From contig NZ_JACYMO010000001.1 in the NCBI RefSeq assembly GCF_014838825.1, forward strand, positions 1,268,981-1,332,980: DNA of 64,000 nt, in the 5' to 3' direction. This DNA comes from Erwinia persicina (GTDB lineage: Bacteria; Pseudomonadota; Gammaproteobacteria; Enterobacterales; Enterobacteriaceae). A program made the translations under genes and the position numbers. This document shows, piece after piece, positions 27,876 through 35,267 of the stretch (within the stretch, counting starts at the first letter, position 1; each line of letters opens with the position of its first letter). The notes beneath the pieces were generated by a model. The model was not told the DNA's origin. It saw only the letters and a list, made by a program, of their open reading frames with translations, and searched no databases.

Positions 27876-29513
27876 ATGGCGAGCTATTATATTGGTGTGG
27901 ATGTGGGAACCGGCAGCGCCCGCGCAGGCATTTTTGATGTTACCGGGCGCATGATGGGCCAGGCGAGCCGTGAGATCGCGTTGTATCGCCCGCAGGCTAA
28001 CTTTGTTGAACAGTCTTCTGACAATATCTGGCAGGCGGTGTGTCAGGCCGTGCGCGATGCCATTAATCAGACCAATATCAATCCGGTACAGATTAAAGGG
28101 CTGGGTTTTGATGCCACCTGTTCGCTGGTGGTACTGGATAAAGAGGGCCAGCCGCTGACGGTCAGCCCGTCCGGGCGCAGCGAGCAAAATATTATTGTGT
28201 GGATGGATCACCGCGCCATTGTTCAGGCGGAACGTATCAATGCGTTAAAACACCCGGTGCTGGATTATGTCGGCGGGGTGATTTCTCCGGAAATGCAGAC
28301 GCCGAAACTGCTGTGGCTGAAGCAGCATATGCCCGCCAGCTGGCAGAACGTCGGGCACCTGTTTGACCTGCCCGACTTCCTGACCTGGCGCGCCACCGGC
28401 GATGTGACCCGTTCGGTCTGTTCGCTGGTGTGCAAATGGACCTGGCTGGCGCACCAGGACGGCTGGGATAGCAGCTACTTCAAACAGGTGGGGCTGGAGG
28501 ATCTGCTGGAGCACGATGCGGCGAAAATTGGCAGTGACGTTAAAGGCATGGGTGAACCGCTGGGTCGCGGGCTGACGCAGCGTGCGGCCAGCGAACTGGG
28601 CCTGCTGCCCGGTACGCCGGTCAGCGCTTCCATCATCGATGCCCACGCCGGCAGCCTGGGGACGCTGGGCGCTGCCGGTCCTTCCGGTGAACTGGCTGAC
28701 TTTGACCGCCGCATTGCACTGATTGGTGGTACGTCAACCGGGCATATGGCCATCTCCCGTGAGCCGCGCTTTATTAAAGGCGTGTGGGGGCCTTACCTCT
28801 CGGCGGTACTGCCCGACTTCTGGCTGAACGAGGGCGGGCAGTCCGCTACCGGAGCGCTGATAGACCATGTGATCCAGTCACACCCCTGCTATACCCAACT
28901 GCGGGAGCAGGGGCAGGCTCAGGGCAAAACTATTTATGAGGTCCTCAATGCCCTGCTGCGCAAGATGGCCGGTGACGCGGATAAGATTGCTTTTCTGACC
29001 CGCGATATCCATATGCTGCCCTACTTCCACGGCAACCGCTCACCGCGTGCAAATCCGAACCTGACCGGCATCCTGACCGGGCTGACGCTGTCGCGCACCC
29101 CGGAAGATATGGCCCTGCACTATCTGGCGACCATTCAGGCCATTGCCCTTGGCACCCGGCACATTATTGAAACCATGAACCAGACGGGCTACAGCATTGA
29201 CACCATTATGGCCAGCGGCGGCGGCACCAAAAATCCTGTTTTTGTGCAGGAGCACGCTAACGCCTCCGGCTGTACCATGCTGCTGGCAGAGGAGAGTGAA
29301 TCAATGCTGCTGGGCAGCGCGATGATGGGCACTGTTGCGGCAGGCGTCTATGACACGCTGCCGGAAGCGATGAATGCCATGAGCCGCATTGGCAAAACCG
29401 TGACGCCGCAGACCAATGAGATCAAACGCTATTACGATCGTAAATACCGCGTGTTCCGTGAGCTGTATCACGACCATATGAAATATCAGCAAATGATGCA
29501 GGAGGAGAGATGA
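27876..29513 (+). CDS. FGGY-family carbohydrate kinase (pentulose kinase type)
   Basis: A 545-residue sugar kinase of the FGGY family, in the branch of ribulose/pentulose kinases. The N-terminal domain begins YYIGVDVGTGSARAGIFD, the ATP phosphate loop of the actin fold; LGFDATCSLVVLD and the catalytic-base region IVWMDHRA follow. The second domain contains GTSTGHMAI and ASGGGTKNPVF. The likely reaction is phosphorylation of an imported ketopentose or related polyol product. The start at 27876 has a GAGGA site. It overlaps the next gene by four bases. Confidence 0.88.
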   Translation: MASYYIGVDVGTGSARAGIFDVTGRMMGQASREIALYRPQANFVEQSSDNIWQAVCQAVRDAINQTNINPVQIKGLGFDATCSLVVLDKEGQPLTVSPSGRSEQNIIVWMDHRAIVQAERINALKHPVLDYVGGVISPEMQTPKLLWLKQHMPASWQNVGHLFDLPDFLTWRATGDVTRSVCSLVCKWTWLAHQDGWDSSYFKQVGLEDLLEHDAAKIGSDVKGMGEPLGRGLTQRAASELGLLPGTPVSASIIDAHAGSLGTLGAAGPSGELADFDRRIALIGGTSTGHMAISREPRFIKGVWGPYLSAVLPDFWLNEGGQSATGALIDHVIQSHPCYTQLREQGQAQGKTIYEVLNALLRKMAGDADKIAFLTRDIHMLPYFHGNRSPRANPNLTGILTGLTLSRTPEDMALHYLATIQAIALGTRHIIETMNQTGYSIDTIMASGGGTKNPVFVQEHANASGCTMLLAEESESMLLGSAMMGTVAAGVYDTLPEAMNAMSRIGKTVTPQTNEIKRYYDRKYRVFRELYHDHMKYQQMMQEER

Positions 29514-30112
29514 CCCCGGAGCAGAGCTGGCAACAGGCCAGCACAGCCTGGGAAACCTACCGTCAGGCGCTGGATACACTGCACACCCAGCTTGACCGTC
29601 AGCAGTGGCTGGCAGTGCTGGACGCCCTCGCCACCTGCCCCGGCAAGATCGCTGTGACCGGGATTGGCACCTCCGGCATTGCAGCACGTAAAATTGCTCA
29701 TATGCTGGCGTGCATTGAACACCCGGCGATCTGGTTAAGCGCCGCCGATGCCGCCCACGGTGATATCGGCTTCCTGCGCAAGGGCGATATCCTGATCATG
29801 CTGTCGCGCGGCGGTAACTCGGAGGAGCTCACCCGGCTGTTGCATACGGTCAACGTCAAGGGCTGTACACTGATCAGCGTCACTGAAAACGCCCACTCTG
29901 CCATTGCCTGGGCTGCCGACCTGCTGCTGTTGATGCCAAAATCGCAGGAGATCGATCCACTGAAGATGCTGGCCACCACTTCTATTATCAGCGTGCTGGC
30001 GGTGTTTGACGCGATGATCGCAGTGCTGATGTCGCAGAGCGGTTTCAGCAAGAAAAACCTGCTGGAGGTGCATCCGGGGGGGAATGTGGGGAAAGTGTTG
30101 AGGGAGGAGTGA
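29510..30112 (+). CDS. SIS-domain sugar-phosphate isomerase, short KdsD/GutQ-like form
   Basis: A 200-residue single SIS domain related to arabinose-5-phosphate isomerases KdsD/GutQ. It keeps the S-x-G-GN-x-EEL loop (LSRGGNSEEL) and the C-terminal HPGG motif (EVHPGGNVGK), but lacks the two CBS domains that those enzymes carry. The GKSG loop, whose Lys is important in KdsD, reads GTSG here. Located after the kinase, it probably interconverts a phosphorylated ketose and aldose in the same sugar pathway. ATGA overlap with the kinase gene. Confidence 0.82.
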   Translation: MTPEQSWQQASTAWETYRQALDTLHTQLDRQQWLAVLDALATCPGKIAVTGIGTSGIAARKIAHMLACIEHPAIWLSAADAAHGDIGFLRKGDILIMLSRGGNSEELTRLLHTVNVKGCTLISVTENAHSAIAWAADLLLLMPKSQEIDPLKMLATTSIISVLAVFDAMIAVLMSQSGFSKKNLLEVHPGGNVGKVLREE

Positions 30113-30150
30113 TGCTAAAGGCTCTCAACTAACACGTCCCTCCCTTTTTC

Positions 30151-30636
30151 TTATGCAGTAGGTCGTTCGTTCCAGGCATCATGTGCTAACAAATTACCGT
30201 CATTATACAGATGAGTAATTTTCTCGTAGCTTAGAGCGACCTCTTCCATGTGACCAGTACCAGGGCAGCCTCGCGTATCGTGCATAACAGGACTGACACT
30301 AATAACTTTCACCCCTTCAAGAGTGATTAGATAATATTCCACCTCTTGCCCGGCATCGTTAATGTGATAAAAACTGAATGCTGCGGATTTCAGTGTCTGC
30401 CCTGTTGCTACCGCTTTGAACAGATAAGGAGAGGAGCTATCGAGTTCTTTCGTAAACTGGAAAGGGTAATGCTGACGTGTGCCAGTCACTTTCCCCGTAG
30501 CCCTATCAGTTGGAATTGTCAGGCTGTGATGAAGGCTCCTGAGTTCAATGCTTCCTTCACGGCCTGCAACATCACAAGATCCACGAATTGTTGCGCCACC
30601 GTCATCGGTCAAAAATAAGTGTACAGGTACCGCCAT
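30151..30636 (-). CDS. hcp: Hcp family type VI secretion protein (orphan)
   Basis: A 161-residue Hcp, the hexameric tube protein and carrier of type VI secretion systems. It starts MAVPVHLFLTDDGG with a GGAG site at the right distance; the frame's upstream 12 codons are not used. The body shows the Hcp beta-barrel pattern, with GREGSIELRSLHHSL and LEGVKVISVSPVMHD. No other T6SS gene is in the window, so it is an orphan copy. It is the last of three genes read from 31441 downward, after an unknown protein and a DUF1493 protein. Confidence 0.92.
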   Translation of the reverse strand: MAVPVHLFLTDDGGATIRGSCDVAGREGSIELRSLHHSLTIPTDRATGKVTGTRQHYPFQFTKELDSSSPYLFKAVATGQTLKSAAFSFYHINDAGQEVEYYLITLEGVKVISVSPVMHDTRGCPGTGHMEEVALSYEKITHLYNDGNLLAHDAWNERPTA

Positions 30637-30656
30637 TTTTAGCTCCTTGCATATGA

Positions 30657-30983
30657 TTAGTCGTACAACCATTTCCCTGACTTTGCTGACTCAACCAGCA
30701 TTCCTATTGTTAAGTCTGGAACGGGAACAGGTTGCGTTTTCCTTAAGGGATTCCATGAAAAAGGAACATCGGGATAATACGTTTCAATATTAAAACAGCC
30801 CCTTTCCACATTGAATGTATCAAAGAACTTATTCATCAAATCTTCTGCCTCAAGATCATCAAGGCTCAAATCAGTATCAAGATCTGTCTCAGGTGTTAAC
30901 TCAACCGTATTAATGTTGAAAAGATACGTCCCGGCATAAGGACGAACGAGTTGATAAACGCACTGCTCAATACTGTCTACCAT
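30657..30983 (-). CDS. DUF1493 family protein
   Basis: A 108-residue acidic protein of the DUF1493 family, whose members look like acyl carrier proteins in their first half (the segment TDLDTDLSLDDLEAEDLMNKF) and occur near hcp genes in enterobacteria. The function is unknown. It overlaps the preceding gene by seven bases and is followed 20 bases later by hcp, so the three are probably one operon. A role as chaperone or immunity partner is possible but not shown. Confidence 0.8.
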   Translation of the reverse strand: MVDSIEQCVYQLVRPYAGTYLFNINTVELTPETDLDTDLSLDDLEAEDLMNKFFDTFNVERGCFNIETYYPDVPFSWNPLRKTQPVPVPDLTIGMLVESAKSGKWLYD

Positions 30984-31441
30984 AACTTATCGTTTCCTCT
31001 GGCTATGGTGTTGTAATCGCGGAGAGTACGGTAGGTGATTTGCGTGACATCAGAGGCAATAATAATCACACCGATCAGAGGAATAGAACGGCCAACAAAG
31101 GGTGAAATATTATGGACCATAACCCGTCTTGCGGTCCAGGGAGTGTAGCCGCCAAGCCACGTAGGCAATGAAATACCAAAAGGAAATTTCGTTTTTTTGA
31201 ATACAACTCGCGCTGCTTTGGAGGCGTAGGAAGTCCCCTTAGTGGCATTACTGGGTTTTGCTCTTGTCGAGAGATTGTTACGACCAGAGACCAGGGCAAC
31301 GATGGCACCGAAATCTGCTACGCCTATACCGAACTGGCTTGCAGTGCTCTCACAAAAAATCATAAACAGGAGTTCAGCAGCGGTCAGATTAGATTTTCCT
31401 GCATAGAAATATGTCCCGTTGAGTTCCTCTACAGTATCCAT
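30977..31441 (-). CDS. Hypothetical protein, first gene of the hcp/DUF1493 unit
   Basis: I do not recognise a named family. The protein has 154 residues. An N-terminal segment (residues 1-35) is followed by a basic middle part (LSTRAKPSNATKGTSYASKAARVVFKKTKFPFG) and a hydrophobic stretch near the C-terminus (SIPLIGVIIIASDV) that could insert into a membrane. It overlaps the DUF1493 gene. Given the hcp next to it, a T6SS cargo or its partner is one possibility. AAGGA precedes the start. Confidence 0.7.
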   Translation of the reverse strand: MDTVEELNGTYFYAGKSNLTAAELLFMIFCESTASQFGIGVADFGAIVALVSGRNNLSTRAKPSNATKGTSYASKAARVVFKKTKFPFGISLPTWLGGYTPWTARRVMVHNISPFVGRSIPLIGVIIIASDVTQITYRTLRDYNTIARGNDKLW

Positions 31442-31545
31442 TTATTCATTCCTTACACGTCCTGTGTGGAACACAACAATAACGGCTATTGTTCATGCCG
31501 TCTGTGATCTGACCACCCGAATTTACTCAACAGGTTTAATGATAA

Positions 31546-31587
31546 GGTTTTCTGACGGATAACGATGCGATATTATCCGTTAAAACC
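31546..31587 (+). repeat. 42-base inverted repeat upstream of the CbrC-like gene
   Basis: The inner arms ACGGATAA (31555-31562) and TTATCCGT (31573-31580) are perfect with a 10-base spacer. The outer arms GGTTTT (31546-31551) and AAAACC (31582-31587) extend the dyad. It ends 17 bases before the start codon, so it could be an operator or an mRNA hairpin that limits translation. Confidence 0.6.
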
Positions 31588-31604
31588 TTTATGGACGCTC
31601 CCTA

Positions 31605-32132
31605 ATGAACAGGCCGTTACCGCAGTTTACCTACCTCAGCGCTGACTTCACTCGCGATGTCTTTATCCATCAATCCGCCACCTGCCAATGCTGTGGTAAA
31701 GACACTGACCGCCACTATAACGGCACCATCTATAGGGTCGGTGACAGCGATATCACCCTGTGCCCGTGGTGCATCCATGACGGCAGCGCAGCCGCTAAGT
31801 ACGCATGCAGCTTTAACGATCTTTATGATGAAGCACTTGATGATGAAATCGCGGCGGAAGTTTGCGAAAGCACGCCGGGTTACAGCTCCTGGCAGGATCA
31901 GAGCTGGGTAACTCACTGCAACGATGCCTGCGTTTATCACGGCGATGCCAGTGCGAAAGACGTTGCCGAAGCCAGTACAGAAACCCGCCAGAAGTGGATA
32001 AGCGATTACGAAATGGATGCAGAAAGCTGGTCAAAGTTTATGGCCGACTATCAGCCGGGTGGCGATCAGGGGGTTTATAAGTTTGTCTGCCGCCATTGCG
32101 GACTGGTGATGTTTAACTGGGATTTTTCTTAA
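31605..32132 (+). CDS. CbrC family protein (UPF0167)
   Basis: A 175-residue protein of the CbrC/UPF0167 family. In E. coli cbrC belongs to the CreBC regulon and affects colicin E2 tolerance; its biochemistry is unknown. Three Cys pairs (CQCCGK, CPWC, CRHCG) suggest metal binding. The family block YRVGDSDITLCPWCIHDGSAA is well kept. It is transcribed away from the hcp unit and preceded by a marked inverted repeat. I saw no cre tag upstream. Confidence 0.8.
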   Translation: MNRPLPQFTYLSADFTRDVFIHQSATCQCCGKDTDRHYNGTIYRVGDSDITLCPWCIHDGSAAAKYACSFNDLYDEALDDEIAAEVCESTPGYSSWQDQSWVTHCNDACVYHGDASAKDVAEASTETRQKWISDYEMDAESWSKFMADYQPGGDQGVYKFVCRHCGLVMFNWDFS

Positions 32133-32333
32133 AAAAATCACTTTAATAAACCAACAAAGCACTTAATTATTTAAATAAAAATTAATTTTATTATCTTACA
32201 TCCTATAAATATCACAACCCCCCCATAAAATAGATTAAGCAGCACAAAGAATAATTTCCGAAAAAAAGTCTTAAAAGATGAACCCCCCGCAAGATAAAAA
32301 TCAAGATTATCCATTTTAAAATATATAATAGCC

Positions 32334-32368
32334 AAACTTTGGGTAAATGAAATTTACCCAAAGTTTTT
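32334..32368 (-). terminator. Strong hairpin downstream of the NACHT-like remnant
   Basis: AAACTTTGGGTAAAT and ATTTACCCAAAGTTT form a perfect 15-bp stem with a 3-base loop in AT-rich DNA. T-rich flanks stand on both sides (TTTTT on the plus side, shorter on the minus side), so it may terminate in both directions. Confidence 0.65.
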
Positions 32369-32394
32369 AAATTAACCTTAAATATATCTATAAT

Positions 32395-32808
32395 TCATCT
32401 AAAAGTAGATAACCCTTCATCCCAACGTCCATTAAGGTCATACTCATTAGTATAATAATAGCTATCATCTGTTCTTTCGTAGTCCTTTATGAGTTGAAGA
32501 ACTAATTTCCGTTCACGTTCTGGTCGGTATTTTGCCATTTCTCTTAAAGTAATTAGTGCTGGTCCAATGTTATGATATTTATGAGTAAATCCTTCAATCA
32601 AAGATTGAAACTCGCAACACTGAGCATATAAACACAGACTTCCACGCCACCAATCGTTTTTCAAATAATGGAATATTTCTATAGATCTATTTTGTTGTAG
32701 CTCGAGTGATGCAAGATGCTCTTGATACCTAAGGTGTCCGAAAGAATAAGTTCCAGAAATTGAATCAAACACTATAATATTACATGGATCAAAATTGTTT
32801 TGGAATAA
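32395..32808 (-). pseudogene. Remnant of a NACHT/STAND-type ATPase (C-terminal part)
   Basis: The frame is open for 137 codons with no plausible start at its beginning; the only candidate is a GTG inside at 32772. The translation has the look of the C-terminal end of NACHT-type NTPases: YSFGHLRYQEHLASLEL, then DWWRGSLCLYAQCCEF, then helical repeat-like sequence up to a TGA stop. An in-frame TGA at 32809-32811 cuts off the N-terminal side, and the P-loop part is absent from the DNA upstream. The composition is much more AT-rich than the neighbours. I read it as a decayed phage-defence gene; the homology is by eye. Confidence 0.5.
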
Positions 32809-33131
32809 TCATCTTCTTTTAAATTTTGAGTTGCCTTTAAATACAAGCTTAGATTGCTGCTAGCAGTATCAATAATCATAAGTAATCACTTCCATTTGAG
32901 TAATCAAGACTTACTACTTTGCCATGAATGGCGTTAAACAAGAAGAGCATAACACTCCCACCCACTTAAATTTACCAGCACAGAGAAACATCATGTTTAA
33001 GTTGAAATAAATCAAGTAAGCTTTTTTTATTGGGACATGCTCGACCCTATTCCCATCCCGCACTTATCATCCCCCTCTTCCCTCACGCTTTCCCCTACCC
33101 TGTTGGCGGCAATAACCACAGGGATGTCCTT
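32809..33131 (+). other. AT-rich gap between the NACHT remnant and the lipoprotein gene
   Basis: No intact gene is seen. The minus strand holds one 35-codon open frame (32772-32879, MIIDTASSNLS), perhaps more debris of the damaged gene. Base composition returns to the genome's normal level at about 33030, which marks the right edge of the island. The promoter of the lipoprotein gene should lie near the right end. Confidence 0.45.
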
Positions 33132-33404
33132 ATGCTCAAGAAAACCGGCTTTACCCTTATCATGCTGCTACTCAGCGGCTGCGCGACCATCACCAGCCAT
33201 ACCGTCGGTAATAACCCGAAAAATTCGTTCTATGCGGGTACGCAGCTCGACTACCACACGCTGCACGACTGCTTCTGGTGCTGGCTGGATCTGCCCGTGT
33301 CGATTGTCGGGGACACGCTGATGTTGCCCTATGATACCTGGCACTACTACCACACCCCGGAAAACACCGCTGACCCACATAAATCATCAGCACCGGTGAA
33401 GTAA
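33132..33404 (+). CDS. YceK/YidQ family lipoprotein
   Basis: A 90-residue lipoprotein with a lipobox LLLSGC (Cys about residue 17) after a short hydrophobic signal. The remainder fits the YceK/YidQ (DUF1375) family: TITSHTVGNNPKNSFYAGTQLDY, followed by CFWCWLDLPVSIVGDTLMLPYDT. The start at 33132 (MLKKTGFTL) gives a normal signal peptide; the frame is open earlier but without homology. Function unknown. Confidence 0.82.
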   Translation: MLKKTGFTLIMLLLSGCATITSHTVGNNPKNSFYAGTQLDYHTLHDCFWCWLDLPVSIVGDTLMLPYDTWHYYHTPENTADPHKSSAPVK

Positions 33405-33458
33405 GCACCGCCTTTGTGCTAGCCTGCGGGAAGAACATTATCCCGAAGGAGAGCGACA

Positions 33459-33830
33459 GTGGATGGAGAGCAGATACAGAATATTGCCAGACAGGTCGCT
33501 GGTGAGCAGCCGGAGGCGGAGCTCTGTTATCCGTTTGGCCCGGAGTATGAGGTGTTTAAGGTACGCGGCAAGATATTTGTCCTGATGTCACAGGTACGGG
33601 GTGAACGGATAGTGAACCTCAAGTGCCGCCCTGAAGAGGGCGAACTGCACCGGGCAATCTACGACAGCATCCACGCGGGCTACCACATGAATAAACGCCA
33701 CTGGATTTCAATTTATGCGGGTCAGCAGATTACGGAAGGATTAGTCAGGCAGCTGGTGCGGGAGTCGTACGATCGGGTGGTTGCCGGCATGCCAAAACGA
33801 CAGCGCCCGCTGGCGCTGCGGGAAGAGTAG
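33459..33830 (+). CDS. MmcQ/YjbR family protein
   Basis: A 123-residue protein of the MmcQ/YjbR fold, seen in small DNA-binding-like proteins of unknown role. The typical segments are present: PFGPEYEVFKVRGKIFVLM and HMNKRHWISIYA. The start is a GTG with an AAGGAG site. It is probably cotranscribed with the upstream lipoprotein gene, and it is convergent with fabB across a shared terminator. Confidence 0.85.
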   Translation: MDGEQIQNIARQVAGEQPEAELCYPFGPEYEVFKVRGKIFVLMSQVRGERIVNLKCRPEEGELHRAIYDSIHAGYHMNKRHWISIYAGQQITEGLVRQLVRESYDRVVAGMPKRQRPLALREE

Positions 33831-33840
33831 CAGGCAAAAC

Positions 33841-33866
33841 AAAGGGGCGACCTCAGTCGCCCCTTT
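33841..33866 (-). terminator. Convergent terminator of fabB and the YjbR-like gene
   Basis: AAAGGGGCGAC/GTCGCCCCTTT, an 11-bp stem with loop CTCA, lies between the two convergent genes. The minus strand continues GTTTTGCC, so it mainly serves fabB. Confidence 0.75.
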
Positions 33867-33888
33867 GTCAGCACGGCAGGATGGCAGA

Positions 33889-35112
33889 TTATGCCAGTTT
33901 GCGCATCACCAGGGTGGCGTTGGTGCCACCGAAGCCGAAGCTGTTTGACATCACGGTGGTCAGCTTACGCTCGGTAGGCTGAGTCACGATATCCAGGCCT
34001 TCTGCCGCCGGGTCCAGCTCGTCGATGTTGATGCTTGGCGCAATAAAGCCGTGTTCCAGCATCAGCAGGGAGTAGATGGCTTCCTGCACGCCTGCGGCAC
34101 CCAGCGAGTGGCCGGTCATGGCTTTGGTGGCCGACATTGCCGGCGTTTTGTCCGGGAAGACGGCACGGATAGCACCCAGTTCCTTCACATCGCCTACCGG
34201 CGTAGAGGTACCGTGGGTGTTCAGGTAGTCGATAGGAGTATCCACACCTTCCATCGCCATACGCATGCAGCGCATTGCGCCTTCGCCTGACGGCGCTACC
34301 ATGTCCGCGCCGTCTGAAGTGGCACCGTAGCCCACGATCTCAGCGTAAATATGTGCGCCACGCGCCAGGGCGTGTTCCAGTTCTTCCACCACGACCATAC
34401 CGCCACCGCCGGCGATAACAAAGCCGTCACGGCTGGTATCGTAGGTACGGGAGGCTTTTTCCGGGGTCTCGTTATATTTGGTCGACAGCGCGCCCATCGC
34501 ATCGAACTCGCAGGACATTTCCCAGCACAGCTCTTCGCCACCACCGGCAAAGACGATATCCTGTTTGCCCAGCTGGATCTGCTCTACCGCGTTACCGATG
34601 CAGTGTGCAGAGGTGGCGCAGGCAGAACTGATAGAGTAGTTGACGCCGTGAATTTTAAACGGCGTGGCGAGGCAGGCAGAAACGCCGGATGCCATCGCTT
34701 TAGTCACCATATAGGGACCCACGCCGCGCAGGCCTTTGGCGCGCATACCGTCAACGCTGGCAGCCTGATAGAACGGTGAACCACCGCCAGAACCGGCAAC
34801 CAGACCCACACGCGGGTTGTTCTGGTATTGCTCATCGGTCAGGCCAGCATCTTTCACCGCATCCTGCATGGAGAGGAAAGCATAAATGGACGCATCGCTC
34901 ATAAAACGCAGCATCTTGCGGTCAATACGGGCTGAAATATCGTCTTTCGTTAACTTAACGTTACCCCAGACGTGACTACGCATACCGGAATCTTTCAGTT
35001 CCTGCGAGAAGGTAATACCAGAGCGTCCTTCGCGTAATGATGCCAGAACTTCCTCTTGGTTATTACCAATACTGGAAACGATCCCTAGGCCAGTAATCAC
35101 AGCACGTTTCAT
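33889..35112 (-). CDS. fabB: 3-oxoacyl-[acyl-carrier-protein] synthase I FabB
   Basis: FabB elongates acyl-ACP chains and is essential for making unsaturated fatty acids. It has 407 residues with the catalytic triad: Cys in SSACATSAH (about residue 165), His in [11 protein letters not shown] and His in [11 protein letters not shown]. The C-terminal [11 protein letters not shown] is intact. Upstream lie FabR and FadR operators in the same order as in E. coli. It is transcribed divergently from mnmC. Confidence 0.98.
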   Translation of the reverse strand: MKRAVITGLGIVSSIGNNQEEVLASLREGRSGITFSQELKDSGMRSHVWGNVKLTKDDISARIDRKMLRFMSDASIYAFLSMQDAVKDAGLTDEQYQNNPRVGLVAGSGGGSPFYQAASVDGMRAKGLRGVGPYMVTKAMASGVSACLATPFKIHGVNYSISSACATSAHCIGNAVEQIQLGKQDIVFAGGGEELCWEMSCEFDAMGALSTKYNETPEKASRTYDTSRDGFVIAGGGGMVVVEELEHALARGAHIYAEIVGYGATSDGADMVAPSGEGAMRCMRMAMEGVDTPIDYLNTHGTSTPVGDVKELGAIRAVFPDKTPAMSATKAMTGHSLGAAGVQEAIYSLLMLEHGFIAPSINIDELDPAAEGLDIVTQPTERKLTTVMSNSFGFGGTNATLVMRKLA

Positions 35113-35155
35113 TCAATACCTCTTTCACTTCTAATTAGGATTCGAGTGGCACTCT

Positions 35156-35173
35156 AGCGTACAGTTGTACGCC
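35156..35173 (-). promoter_or_regulatory. FabR operator of fabB
   Basis: The plus strand reads AGCGTACAGTTGTACGCC, the FabR palindrome AGCGTACA-NN-TGTACGCT with one mismatch at the end. On the minus strand it fills the spacer between a possible -35 (TTGTTC) and -10 (TAGAGT), as in the E. coli fabB promoter. Confidence 0.85.
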
Positions 35174-35190
35174 GAACAAGTCCGATCAGC
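35174..35190 (-). promoter_or_regulatory. FadR site of fabB
   Basis: The minus strand reads GCTGATCGGACTTGTTC, the same core (TGATCGGACTT) as the FadR activator site of E. coli fabB. It lies directly upstream of the FabR operator. Confidence 0.75.
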
Positions 35191-35267
35191 ATATTCCTTG
35201 TGTAAATTTGCGTAGGGTCAAGCACATCGTTAAAATCCCGCCACTGCCTGAGCAATGAGCCTTTGCC

